From Lewinellaceae bacterium (GTDB taxonomy: Bacteria; Bacteroidota; Bacteroidia; Chitinophagales; Saprospiraceae), in contig JACJYQ010000008.1 of the NCBI GenBank assembly GCA_020636025.1, positions 1 to 64,000 on the forward strand: a stretch of DNA of 64,000 nucleotides. The letters run 5' to 3'. The notes under the pieces are model-generated. The model ran no database searches and was not told the origin of the DNA. It was given only the letters and a program-made list of their open reading frames with translations. Shown piece by piece: positions 1 to 7,715 of this stretch. Position 1 is the first letter of the stretch. The number at the start of each line of letters is the position of its first letter. The translations under genes were made by a program, and so were the position numbers.

Positions 1-1
1 A

Positions 2-322
2 TACAAAGATTACAATTGTGATGGGACATCAAAAAGAGCACAGGTTGGACTAAAGTTGTATGTACATGCTTCTGACCTAAAAATTAAAGTCTCTGCTCCA
101 TCGCTCGGAGTAATCGCAGCAGCCGCTGAACTTGGACTGGCAAAGGCAGAGTATAAATTTGAAACATTTGGCATCAATCCTGACAACTTCTACACGAATT
201 TGCCAAGTGCTCAATTTTCAGTCGACACCTATGCAAAAGTAATTTCTGCATATGACAATATTATTCACTCGTTGAATGACTCTACCGAAATTGATCCAAT
301 AATTACAGAAATTCCTCAATAA
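2..322 (+). CDS. C-terminal part of an unrecognised protein, cut by the window edge
   Basis: The reading frame is open from the first bases of the window to a TAA stop at 320-322, so the visible 106 codons are the end of a longer gene that starts outside. A TTG at 56 could be mistaken for a start, but the frame continues upstream without a stop. The fragment is soluble-looking, with an Ala-rich stretch around position 110-150 and an acidic tail. I recognise no domain. A short remnant frame follows 13 bases later. Confidence 0.55.
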   Translation, partial: YKDYNCDGTSKRAQVGLKLYVHASDLKIKVSAPSLGVIAAAAELGLAKAEYKFETFGINPDNFYTNLPSAQFSVDTYAKVISAYDNIIHSLNDSTEIDPIITEIPQ

Positions 323-335
323 AGATACCTTTTAA

Positions 336-617
336 GCCCGGCAAGTATTTTTCAGAAACACCCTAGACTCGATCTCCACAAATGGCGTGGTGATGACCAC
401 GGGCAAAAAACCTGCGCTGACGCCAAGTCTAAATCTGCTGTTTTCTTTCCAGAACTTTTCAATTGGCTTTGGCAAGGGTATGGATTGGATAAATGCAGAT
501 TCAGCTGAATCAACTTCCTGGATTTACAACAAGAAAATATGCTATGCTGTGGGCTTTGGGATCAATATTTTCAGAAGTTCTTCCAACGAAAGTACCACAG
601 CCAGGGAAGATCAATAA
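336..617 (+). pseudogene. Remnant of an outer-membrane/beta-barrel-like protein (C-terminal piece)
   Basis: An open frame starts right after a TAA at 333-335 and runs to 617. It has no convincing start: an ATG at 393 is internal, and GTG codons at 387 and 390 precede it. The translation alternates polar and aromatic residues and ends near the strand-like GFGINIF, a pattern seen at the end of Bacteroidota outer-membrane barrels. The likely reading is a truncated C-terminal fragment whose upstream part is lost. It could also be a small real protein of about 75 residues starting at 393. The next gene starts 30 bases downstream. Confidence 0.35.
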
Positions 618-647
618 AAAAGGAGTTTCACTAACCCAGTTTAAAGC

Positions 648-1700
648 ATGCTTGGATTCCTCGGTTTACTACTTGCTGTTTTAAGCGTGGTCGCGCTCAT
701 TGACCCCAATACACCCATTGGAAAATCCATTCTGAGGATTACATTTATCAGAAATGAGACGCTGGTAAAGTTTTATCCAATATATAGGGGAATGCTTTTT
801 TTCCTGAGTAGCACTATTCTGGTGGTAGTCTTATATCTAATACTATCCATTATTGATTTTTATTTGGTTCAAACATTTGTGCTTAATGTGCTTTACAATG
901 GAACAATCGCAATAGTTCTACTACCCATAGTTCTTTGGAAAAACCGAAAGCGCCTAAAAGAAATGGTTCTAACTCTAAGGCCATTTGCCATACTTCTTTT
1001 CATTTTTCTCGCCATTATGGCATTATTAGCTTTAATTCTTCACTATCAAATTGAAAATGGCGGCCTGGATAAAAAATATCAGAGCTGCCTGGAAGCCCCA
1101 TCTACAAGCCATTTGCTAGTGCTAAGCGATAGCAGCGCCCGTTCATTTCGAAACAGGTATCAGGAAGAGATAATGATTGTTTCCAGAGTCAATATGATTT
1201 CCCAATACAGGCTTATGTATGGATTTCATTATGACTTAGGCCCTGAAAAAGATACCAGTAAATTTGTGTATTCTAAATTGGTAAATACCACTAAGGAGAT
1301 TTTTAACTCGAAGCCCTATAGTCAACAATTCAGGGATAGAATAAAATCAGCAGTTGAAGCTAGCAATGGATATCCTGTTAAACCATTCCACTTTTTCCCG
1401 GTAGAAATACAGCCAAACTTTGTGAGTGCATTGACAGTTGCTATGAATACAAAGTACTTTTCATCCCTGGCCATCGGGAGTAAGATTAACCTGATATACC
1501 TGTATAACAAAATTGTTGGAGCCATTGGATTGGTCGGGATTTTGGTGGCCATTCCTTTTTTAATACTTGTGTCTTTTTGGCTTACGTTTAGGCTTGCCAG
1601 GTACAATGAAAAATATGTTGACTCTCCTGTTGATGCCAATAATTACTTCTTCATGTTTGTGAGCATTCTAGGATTGCTGATTGCCATAATTTCTAATTAA
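648..1700 (+). CDS. Multi-pass membrane protein of unknown function
   Basis: This encodes 350 residues with a hydrophobic segment at the N-terminus (about 1-18), three more at about 47-67, 71-95 and 113-133, a soluble part of about 160 residues, and two C-terminal membrane segments near 290-315 and 330-348. The topology suggests an inner-membrane protein with one large extramembrane domain between helices 4 and 5. I see no catalytic motif or named family. The ATG at 648 is the first in frame. The stop codon TAA at 1698-1700 overlaps a -7 type promoter motif for the next gene. Confidence 0.75.
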   Translation: MLGFLGLLLAVLSVVALIDPNTPIGKSILRITFIRNETLVKFYPIYRGMLFFLSSTILVVVLYLILSIIDFYLVQTFVLNVLYNGTIAIVLLPIVLWKNRKRLKEMVLTLRPFAILLFIFLAIMALLALILHYQIENGGLDKKYQSCLEAPSTSHLLVLSDSSARSFRNRYQEEIMIVSRVNMISQYRLMYGFHYDLGPEKDTSKFVYSKLVNTTKEIFNSKPYSQQFRDRIKSAVEASNGYPVKPFHFFPVEIQPNFVSALTVAMNTKYFSSLAIGSKINLIYLYNKIVGAIGLVGILVAIPFLILVSFWLTFRLARYNEKYVDSPVDANNYFFMFVSILGLLIAIISN

Positions 1701-1705
1701 CTTTG
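1674..1705 (+). promoter_or_regulatory. Candidate Bacteroidota promoter for the collagen-like lipoprotein gene
   Basis: TTG at 1674-1676, 21 bases, then TAACTTTG at 1698-1705 fits the Bacteroidota pattern TTG-N19-23-TAnnTTTG. It lies over the end of the preceding membrane gene and would give a leader of about 80 bases before the ATG at 1790. This is assigned by pattern only. Confidence 0.45.
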
Positions 1706-1789
1706 ATTTCAGCCCTGGTTTGTTCTTGCACTTAACAATAACCAATTTCAAATATTTCAATCTTCAACTTTATAACCAAATTTCTTATT

Positions 1790-2317
1790 ATGAAAAATCA
1801 ATTTCTATTTCTGATGTTGTTAGGACTTACTGTCCTGTTATCCTGTAAAGGCGAACAAGGTGACCCTGGTCCAGCTGGCGTTGCCGGCACAAACGGGGTG
1901 GATGGTACCAATGGTGTAGATGGGAATGCCAACATCAAGAATTACGCTACTACGATCAATTCTACTGATTGGGTTGGTAGCAACTTAACCAGAAAAGCGA
2001 CCATTTCTGTTCCAAATATCACGCAAGAGATCTTGAATACCGGATTGATTATGGTGTATACTCAGGACGCATTTTCAAGCCAATGGTATGCTACTCCATT
2101 CTCTGTTGCCATTAATGCCAATACAACCTGGTCATATCATTATGTTGCAGATGTTGGGCAAATTGTGTATCACAGTACATCAAATGACGGAAATCCCTTT
2201 ACTGGCAATTTGAATATAAGAATAGTAACCGCAAGCGCCGATGGCCTGGTTCGCAACCCTGATCTTGACTGGTCTGAATACAACGAAGTTATTCGGGCTA
2301 TCTACCTGAATGACTAA
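1790..2317 (+). CDS. Collagen-like (Gly-X-Y) lipoprotein
   Basis: This encodes 175 residues. The N-terminus has a hydrophobic signal followed by a lipobox-like LLSC with the likely lipidated cysteine at residue 19. Directly after it comes a short run of collagen-type Gly-X-Y triplets (about residues 21-46, e.g. GDPGPAGVAG), then a soluble domain of about 125 residues rich in Thr, Asn and aromatics. This layout matches a family of Bacteroidota surface lipoproteins of unknown role in which the triplet run probably acts as a rigid spacer. The gene has its own candidate promoter and a strong terminator about 100 bases downstream, so it is probably a single-gene unit. Confidence 0.8.
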   Translation: MKNQFLFLMLLGLTVLLSCKGEQGDPGPAGVAGTNGVDGTNGVDGNANIKNYATTINSTDWVGSNLTRKATISVPNITQEILNTGLIMVYTQDAFSSQWYATPFSVAINANTTWSYHYVADVGQIVYHSTSNDGNPFTGNLNIRIVTASADGLVRNPDLDWSEYNEVIRAIYLND

Positions 2318-2420
2318 TCAGGAGCCATATTCGATTTATGGTTGTGGCATCGTCTCAAGAAAAGCCCAAACCATAAATATAATTCACTATTGAAACTCTA
2401 AGTGTGTTTCAGTGATTTTA

Positions 2421-2458
2421 AATGACACTCGGCTGAAGCCGGGTGTCATTTTCTTGTT
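2421..2458 (+). terminator. Rho-independent terminator after the collagen-like lipoprotein
   Basis: A 14-base stem at 2421-2434 pairs with 2437-2450, with one G-T wobble and a minimal loop around 2434-2437. It is followed by a T-rich tract (TTCTTGTTT). The rest of the 2318-2656 gap holds no gene that I can support. Confidence 0.8.
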
Positions 2459-2656
2459 TCAGTTTGTTAAAGCCAATTATAAATGCTCTTATCCTCTCTC
2501 AGAATAAAAAGCACTATACCTCTTGTTTCTATGAATTGTGAAGCGTTTTTTTGAATATTAGCGCTTATAAAAAGATTCGTATTACTTTGCTTGCTTAAAA
2601 CCATTAATTACCAGGTATTAATACAATAAACATCAATTTATCAATCAGTTAGAAAA

Positions 2657-3250
2657 ATGAGTGATTCAAAGAATAATTCTTTCAAAACTTTGCTGATAGG
2701 AGTAGCCACGATTGTATTGGCCGCCATCGTTCTCAAAGAATTAAATCTAAAGGAAGACGGTACACCATTTACACCCCAACCCACGCATGAACCGAAACGA
2801 AAAGTTGAAAAGGCTAAGTTTGATGATGTTGATGAGGAATTTGAACTTACTAAAAAAGCAACTATCAGGGCATGGAGGGACTTTCAGGAAGCTGATAGGC
2901 TTACAGCACATTTACAATCAAATTTAGATACTTACATGCGGAGATTCCGTTTATATATGGATATCAACCTTGTTAAGGTAGATCCTGAATTAAAGACTCT
3001 AATTCTGAATACTGCGGGGGTATATCTAAGGGCAGTGAAGCACTTTGATAATTTCTCCACTTTTAGTAGAGATTCTATAAAGATTCAGATAAGTTTTTTG
3101 GCTACTCAGGGAGTCAGTAAATTAAAAGATGACCCAGTAGAGGATTGGCATCTTATAGAACAAGATCTAGACAACTGTTCTCGGCAGGATAAATTGGTTG
3201 CCCAAAGTCTATCTAAAAAATACATGGTAGAATTTATCGATGAGTATTAA
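2657..3250 (+). CDS. Single-pass membrane-anchored protein of unknown function
   Basis: This encodes 197 residues. After a short polar start there is one hydrophobic segment (about residues 11-27, LLIGVATIVLAAIVLKEL) and a basic/proline linker (about 35-55). A helical soluble domain rich in Leu, Asp and Lys then runs to the end. The domain looks alpha-helical with no Cys pairs or catalytic motif, and I cannot place it in a family. The ATG at 2657 directly precedes the signal-anchor. The gene stands alone and is followed by a decayed hemopexin-like sequence. Confidence 0.7.
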   Translation: MSDSKNNSFKTLLIGVATIVLAAIVLKELNLKEDGTPFTPQPTHEPKRKVEKAKFDDVDEEFELTKKATIRAWRDFQEADRLTAHLQSNLDTYMRRFRLYMDINLVKVDPELKTLILNTAGVYLRAVKHFDNFSTFSRDSIKIQISFLATQGVSKLKDDPVEDWHLIEQDLDNCSRQDKLVAQSLSKKYMVEFIDEY

Positions 3251-3296
3251 AGTTTGTCTGGAGTTTTCTGCCGAGACAAGGGTGTATCTGAAATAG

Positions 3297-3546
3297 GCTG
3301 CCATTCAGTGGGACGGAAATAAGGCTTATCTCTTTCAGGGCATATATTAGGGTCGATACGACCTGAAAGGAACAGCCTATGATGTTGGCTTCCCCAAAAA
3401 ATCTCTGCTGATGGCTGGAATTTGGCCAGCGACTGGAGCAACAACACTACTCATATGCTTAAAGGAAGTAATTACGTGCCGTATAATATGAAAACAAACA
3501 AGGTTGATGGCGGTATCAAAGACACATTCAAACTGGAGCCTCCCGG
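3297..3546 (+). pseudogene. Decayed hemopexin-repeat sequence
   Basis: Read in the frame of 3297, the sequence gives AAIQWDGNKAYLFQGIY, a TAG stop at 3348-3350, then GRYDLKGTAYDVGFPKK. After the A-run near 3396-3401 the frame must shift to continue as ISADGWNLASDW and then GSNYVPYNMKTNKVDGG. This is the hemopexin repeat pattern: Ala-Ala-Ile-x-Trp, Gly-Lys-Ala-Tyr-x-Phe-x-Gly, Tyr-x-x-Tyr-Asp/Asn, Val-Asp-x-Gly, and an Ile-x-x-x-Trp end. One in-frame stop and one single-base frameshift show loss of function unless they are sequencing errors. An upstream TAG at 3294-3296 also closes the frame. The surrounding 3251-3706 gap holds nothing else that I can support. Confidence 0.6.
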
Positions 3547-3706
3547 CTGTATTACATATTCCTTTTTAAGTCAATTGGGGCTTATCAGTATTACACTATT
3601 AAGATTTCATTATTGTCACGAATCTTAGTTTTGGCACCCTTATTCTTGGTCGATAAAGCCTAAAAAAGCGAAAGCTAAATGACCAAAAGTCAACTCTAAG
3701 CCAATC

Positions 3707-5050
3707 TTAAAACCCTCTCCGCAACAAAACCCCAACACCCAAAGAACTCCTTCGCTCCTCAAACACAGCATCTGAGCTCGTCATTCCGTTCAAACCGGTC
3801 CGGCCGGAAAGTGTGAGGCCAATGGCTCCCTTTGATGTCTTGTACAAGCAGCTAAACTGCCCCTGAAGCGAAACAGCCCCGCTTTTTCTGTACGACAACG
3901 AACTCAGCGACTGCTCGCCCGAAACACCGGAAACATTGCCTGAGTAATGGCCGTACAAAGAAACCAGTCCACCTGCCGAAACATCATAGGCCCAATGTTT
4001 TCCGGCCCTTGCAGTCAGCCCCAACAACAGAGGCAGTTCGAGTTGTTGGTATCGCAGATAGCTTTGCGACTCGGTTATGCGCTGTATGGTTATGGTGCCG
4101 GGACCATAGAAATCCTCAATGCTGCCGTCAGCTTGAATGACCTGTCGCAACAGCATGTTAGGTACAGTTTCACTTTGAACTTCCACCTGGCTGTATCGAC
4201 GCACATCCGTCCATTGGGCAAATTGCAAGCCTGTTGAAACATACAGACGTTTGTTCAACCTGCGGCTGATTGTCAACTTGGCTTGCATCAGGTCGAGCGG
4301 GGTTTCCTCGCGCTGGCGGGTTTCCAGGTAACCTGCATCACCTTTTCGCTGTACCATATTGGCGCCATAGATGGCCTGTGCTCCGATCCACCATTTCTGT
4401 TCCCTGGTCTTTCGTTTTTTTGGATTTGTACTTATATAGCTTTTTGAGCATTCAGGCGCTTTTGGACTTACATACACGATCGGTTCGGGATACATACAGG
4501 GCAGCTTTTCTAAGCGGGCAATCGGCAAATTGGTTAATACAACACTCGTTTCTGATGAGTTTACTGCGGACAATATTGAAACTTCAGGACTTTCAATTTG
4601 ACTGGTTGAGATTGATGCCTCTTTCAAATCACTTTCATCCGTAAATGGGGGCTTTGCAAAGGAAACTGAAGCAGACATATTACCTGAAATAGATTCATGC
4701 TTTGTAGTTATTGCCTGTTTCTGCTCCACCATTGGTTTTTCAGCATGCTCAGCGACAGCCTTTTCCGGGGACTTTGTGCGCAGCTTTTGCTCATTCAATG
4801 GCTCAGTTTTTTCGATGCTCTCTGCTACCTTCAATCCAGGCTCTTTGACCACCGAATCCTTATTCAATGACCAACCGGCGATCAGAAAGCCAAGCAACAA
4901 GGCTGCTCCGGCAAAATACCAGACCAATCCGCGGCGCTTTGGTTTTTTACGTCGCGCTTCCAGGGCATCCCAGGCGGCATCCGGATCAAAATCGTGGACG
5001 CTGCCTGGCAAGCTGTTTTTCAAACCTTTTTCAAACGAGTCCTTGTTCAT
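3707..5050 (-). CDS. Anti-sigma-like membrane protein with a C-terminal outer-membrane-type domain
   Basis: This encodes 447 residues. The N-terminal ~35 residues are cytosolic-looking, with a DPDAAWDALEARR motif typical of Bacteroidota proteins encoded beside ECF sigma factors. One membrane segment follows at about 44-63, then a long Ser/Glu/Lys-rich linker (about 65-200), and finally a region (about 215-447) of alternating strands like a PorT/outer-membrane barrel. The start overlaps the end of the sigma gene by 20 bases, indicating translational coupling. The inferred role is to hold the sigma factor at the membrane and sense an envelope signal. The family has not been proven biochemically as far as I know. 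Confidence 0.7.
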   Translation of the reverse strand: MNKDSFEKGLKNSLPGSVHDFDPDAAWDALEARRKKPKRRGLVWYFAGAALLLGFLIAGWSLNKDSVVKEPGLKVAESIEKTEPLNEQKLRTKSPEKAVAEHAEKPMVEQKQAITTKHESISGNMSASVSFAKPPFTDESDLKEASISTSQIESPEVSILSAVNSSETSVVLTNLPIARLEKLPCMYPEPIVYVSPKAPECSKSYISTNPKKRKTREQKWWIGAQAIYGANMVQRKGDAGYLETRQREETPLDLMQAKLTISRRLNKRLYVSTGLQFAQWTDVRRYSQVEVQSETVPNMLLRQVIQADGSIEDFYGPGTITIQRITESQSYLRYQQLELPLLLGLTARAGKHWAYDVSAGGLVSLYGHYSGNVSGVSGEQSLSSLSYRKSGAVSLQGQFSCLYKTSKGAIGLTLSGRTGLNGMTSSDAVFEERRSSLGVGVLLRRGF

Positions 5051-5594
5051 ATTGTCGTAATAATGGTTGTAGTTTTTGTCTCAGCAATTGTTTGGCGCGA
5101 CTCAGTTGAGAACGCGAGCTGCTTTCTGTTATATCCAGCCTGGCTGCAATTTCCCGATGCGACCAGTCTTCAAAAACATATAAATTGAGTACCTGGCGAT
5201 AACCATCCGGCAAACTTTGAATTGCTTCTGTGAGTCGCTTCTCCCCTATTTGCATCAAATCCGATTCTTGAAGTTCCTGCTCGGGAAATTCGACAGGTAG
5301 TTCCACAAACACCTGTTGTTTCCTGTTCTTACGCATTTCCTGCAAAATGGTATTCACCGTGAGCCTGTATAACCAGGCTTCAAATGCCCCCTTTTTTGGG
5401 TCGAAGAGTTTTATTTTATCAAACAAGAGCACGAAAGACTCCTGCAAAAAATCGAGCGCCTGAGGTTCATCACACGCGTAGCGGCGGGCGATGGCCAGCA
5501 CTTTGGGGGCGAAATACCCAAAAAGCGCTTTCTCGGCGGCAGCTACCCCTTTGCGGCAGCCTTCGATGATTTGCAGGAGCTGGTCTTCGTGCAT
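5031..5594 (-). CDS. ECF-type RNA polymerase sigma factor (sigma-70 family)
   Basis: This encodes 187 residues, the usual length for an ECF sigma factor. Sigma region 2 is visible at about residues 45-90 (ALDFLQESFVLLF, then FEAWLYRLTVN). Region 4 covers about 130-175, with the helix-turn-helix HREIAARLDITESSSRSQLS. There is no region 1.1 or 3. It directs RNA polymerase to a specific promoter set. The gene lies 4 bases after a lipoprotein gene and overlaps the anti-sigma-like gene by 20 bases, so all three are probably one transcript. Confidence 0.9.
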   Translation of the reverse strand: MHEDQLLQIIEGCRKGVAAAEKALFGYFAPKVLAIARRYACDEPQALDFLQESFVLLFDKIKLFDPKKGAFEAWLYRLTVNTILQEMRKNRKQQVFVELPVEFPEQELQESDLMQIGEKRLTEAIQSLPDGYRQVLNLYVFEDWSHREIAARLDITESSSRSQLSRAKQLLRQKLQPLLRQYEQGLV

Positions 5595-5598
5595 ATAC

Positions 5599-7365
5599 CT
5601 ACTGTAAAACAGCCGTAAAGGTCGCGGTAGAATTTGGATAACTGATGTTGGATGGCTTTTCGGTTATGGTCACATTTGTCAGCTTGAATATTACCTGTTC
5701 ACCAGGCAAAGTCCCCTGCTCAATGGCTTCAATTGTTCCGGTCTGGCTATCCATTTCATACACTACAGGTGAGCCAATTAATTGATTGGTGAAATTAAAA
5801 GCCCAAAGCGGATCAGCTGGGTTCTGATTCCAATCCAGAAAATAGTATTCGTAAATTACGCCATCTACTCCCTGGATGTCTCTAACTACAAAATGATAGA
5901 GATTTCCTGTTCCGGGATTGGCGTCAAACGTGGCTGTAATATCTGGAATAAATTTTTCTGCACCACCTGATAACTCGAGACGCAAGCCCTGAATAATTTG
6001 CGCATCACAGGCAATTACATTGCCAAAATCAACTTGCGGGCTAACAGACATTGTCAGATTTTCGGTGGTTTTCAAAGCATCCAGATCGTAGCCATACAGA
6101 GTAACCTCGGTTCCACCACAATCAACCAGGGCTGCGGAAAATTCACCGGTTACAGGATCCAGGCTTACAGGAAAATGGAGCGGGCTCTGGTTGTTAATAG
6201 AAGCGCTCACAAATCCATTGGTCACAGGATCCTGGTTGCAATTCAGCAAAGTACCCGAAATTTCAACCCAATCATTATTCCAGTTGAGAGAAATTATACC
6301 AAGATTAACATCGTCTGAGTAAGGGCCAATGGTCTCCGTATGCACAACATCTCCGCATTCATTTATCACTTCAAGGATCAACACCTCATTTGCCGGCACA
6401 CTACCTGAGAAAAAGCCATTAGCACTTGGTGTAGTTCCAAGAGAAGAGCCATTCGGGCGGGTTATCCGAATTTCCACATATGGATGGTGGTTGCCCAAAC
6501 GAAGCGTTCCGGATAAGGTAATCACAGGAAAGCTGGCATCACAATTCCACCAGCTGAAATGACTCACCTCTCCTTTGTACTCCGATCCGTTCAGTTGTGC
6601 AGTACCTTCTTCTTTCCAAAGACTGGTGCTTTCATCTATCGACCATAGCGGAATTTCTGCCGGAGCAGCTGACAGGCGATCAGATGGAACAGGTACGGTG
6701 ATTTCGGCTGACTGAGAGAGCTGGAGTTTTTCGCCCGCCGGCGTTTCAAGCAAGGCATGGATCATACCAAAACTGTGCAATACCTGCACTTCGCCCTCGG
6801 CATTTCTACCCAGATAGGAACCGGGAATCATCGTGCTCGTCTGGCTTTTGGATGGATCTAGATACGTGGCATATACAACAACAGTACCGGTATAGCTCTG
6901 GCCGGATGTGGTCACAAAACTGTTTGCTTTGAAATTTATGGAACCGCCACCGGAAACGTTTACCTGCCCACCGGTCCCAGCTTGAATCATTTCTCCAGCC
7001 GGTTTGGCCTTAAGTGTTATCACTACGCGGCCCACATCGCCGGCTTTTGCGGAAAAACTGGCCAGGGATGGGAGATAGCCGGATTTTTCAGCAGAAACAA
7101 AAGGCTGCATCTGGCTGGTGACGCCATTAAGCCTAAAATAGCCCTTTTCATCGCTTAGGGTACTGCTGGTTCCAAGCCGAACGGTGGCGGCTTCAATTGG
7201 TTGTCCGGATTCATCTACCACAAAACCGGAAGCATCGGTATTTATTTCTACGAGCGGGTCGGGCATTATGGTGATGTCGGTTTGGTTGAATGTGTCTTTC
7301 CTGCAGGCTGCGAACAAGCCTGCTATAAAGGCGATCAGGAGTATTAGTTTTCCAGAATATTTCAT
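5599..7365 (-). CDS. Secreted lipoprotein with carboxypeptidase-regulatory-like domain
   Basis: This encodes 588 residues. A signal peptide ends in a lipobox-like GLFAAC with Cys at about residue 21. Residues about 42-115 form a carboxypeptidase regulatory-like (CarboxypepD_reg) beta-sandwich, with SGFVVDESGQPIEAATVRLG at its start. The rest is beta-rich, with several further sandwich-like segments and no visible catalytic centre. It is probably anchored in the outer membrane. It is the first gene of the unit with the sigma and anti-sigma-like genes, so it may be either a sensor component or simply co-expressed cargo. The 350-base gap upstream (7366-7715) holds a terminator of the next gene and no convincing gene. 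Confidence 0.7.
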   Translation of the reverse strand: MKYSGKLILLIAFIAGLFAACRKDTFNQTDITIMPDPLVEINTDASGFVVDESGQPIEAATVRLGTSSTLSDEKGYFRLNGVTSQMQPFVSAEKSGYLPSLASFSAKAGDVGRVVITLKAKPAGEMIQAGTGGQVNVSGGGSINFKANSFVTTSGQSYTGTVVVYATYLDPSKSQTSTMIPGSYLGRNAEGEVQVLHSFGMIHALLETPAGEKLQLSQSAEITVPVPSDRLSAAPAEIPLWSIDESTSLWKEEGTAQLNGSEYKGEVSHFSWWNCDASFPVITLSGTLRLGNHHPYVEIRITRPNGSSLGTTPSANGFFSGSVPANEVLILEVINECGDVVHTETIGPYSDDVNLGIISLNWNNDWVEISGTLLNCNQDPVTNGFVSASINNQSPLHFPVSLDPVTGEFSAALVDCGGTEVTLYGYDLDALKTTENLTMSVSPQVDFGNVIACDAQIIQGLRLELSGGAEKFIPDITATFDANPGTGNLYHFVVRDIQGVDGVIYEYYFLDWNQNPADPLWAFNFTNQLIGSPVVYEMDSQTGTIEAIEQGTLPGEQVIFKLTNVTITEKPSNISYPNSTATFTAVLQ

Positions 7366-7647
7366 GATGTTTTATTCAATTTTAGAAAATAATGAAGGAA
7401 TGGCGGCCGCCTTCGAACCTATTATGCGGAATTGAGAAAAACGCTGCGTGATGATGGATAAAAAATCCAGTGGGAGACGTATTATTCAATTACCATGTAC
7501 CATGGTGTTTTGTTTCGCACAGATCATACGCAGATTAGACGCAACATTTATTCCGGACAAATTCGATGAATTGTTTTCAGCGGTAATTCCAACTCTGTCT
7601 TCTATTTGTCTACCTTCGAAATTTCCGCACATCTGAATATGCCTTAA

Positions 7648-7689
7648 TAAAATAGTCTCCGGCACTTTTCTCAAAGCACCGGAGACTAT
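7648..7689 (-). terminator. Terminator of the 14-residue-repeat protein gene
   Basis: Perfect 11-base arms at 7652-7662 and 7679-7689 form a hairpin. On the minus strand it is followed by TTTTATT, about 26 bases past the stop codon at 7716. Confidence 0.75.
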
Positions 7690-7715
7690 CACTCACAGCT
7701 CTATACAGTCTATAT

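Noticed and set aside
3247..3447. Small minus-strand gene of 66 codons
   Set aside because: It opposes the hemopexin-like motifs on the plus strand, which explain the sequence better, and it starts at a GTG right after a stop.
7448..7636. Small plus-strand gene in the gap before the repeat protein
   Set aside because: There is no recognisable protein character, an opposing frame of equal length exists, and the gap is explained by the terminator.
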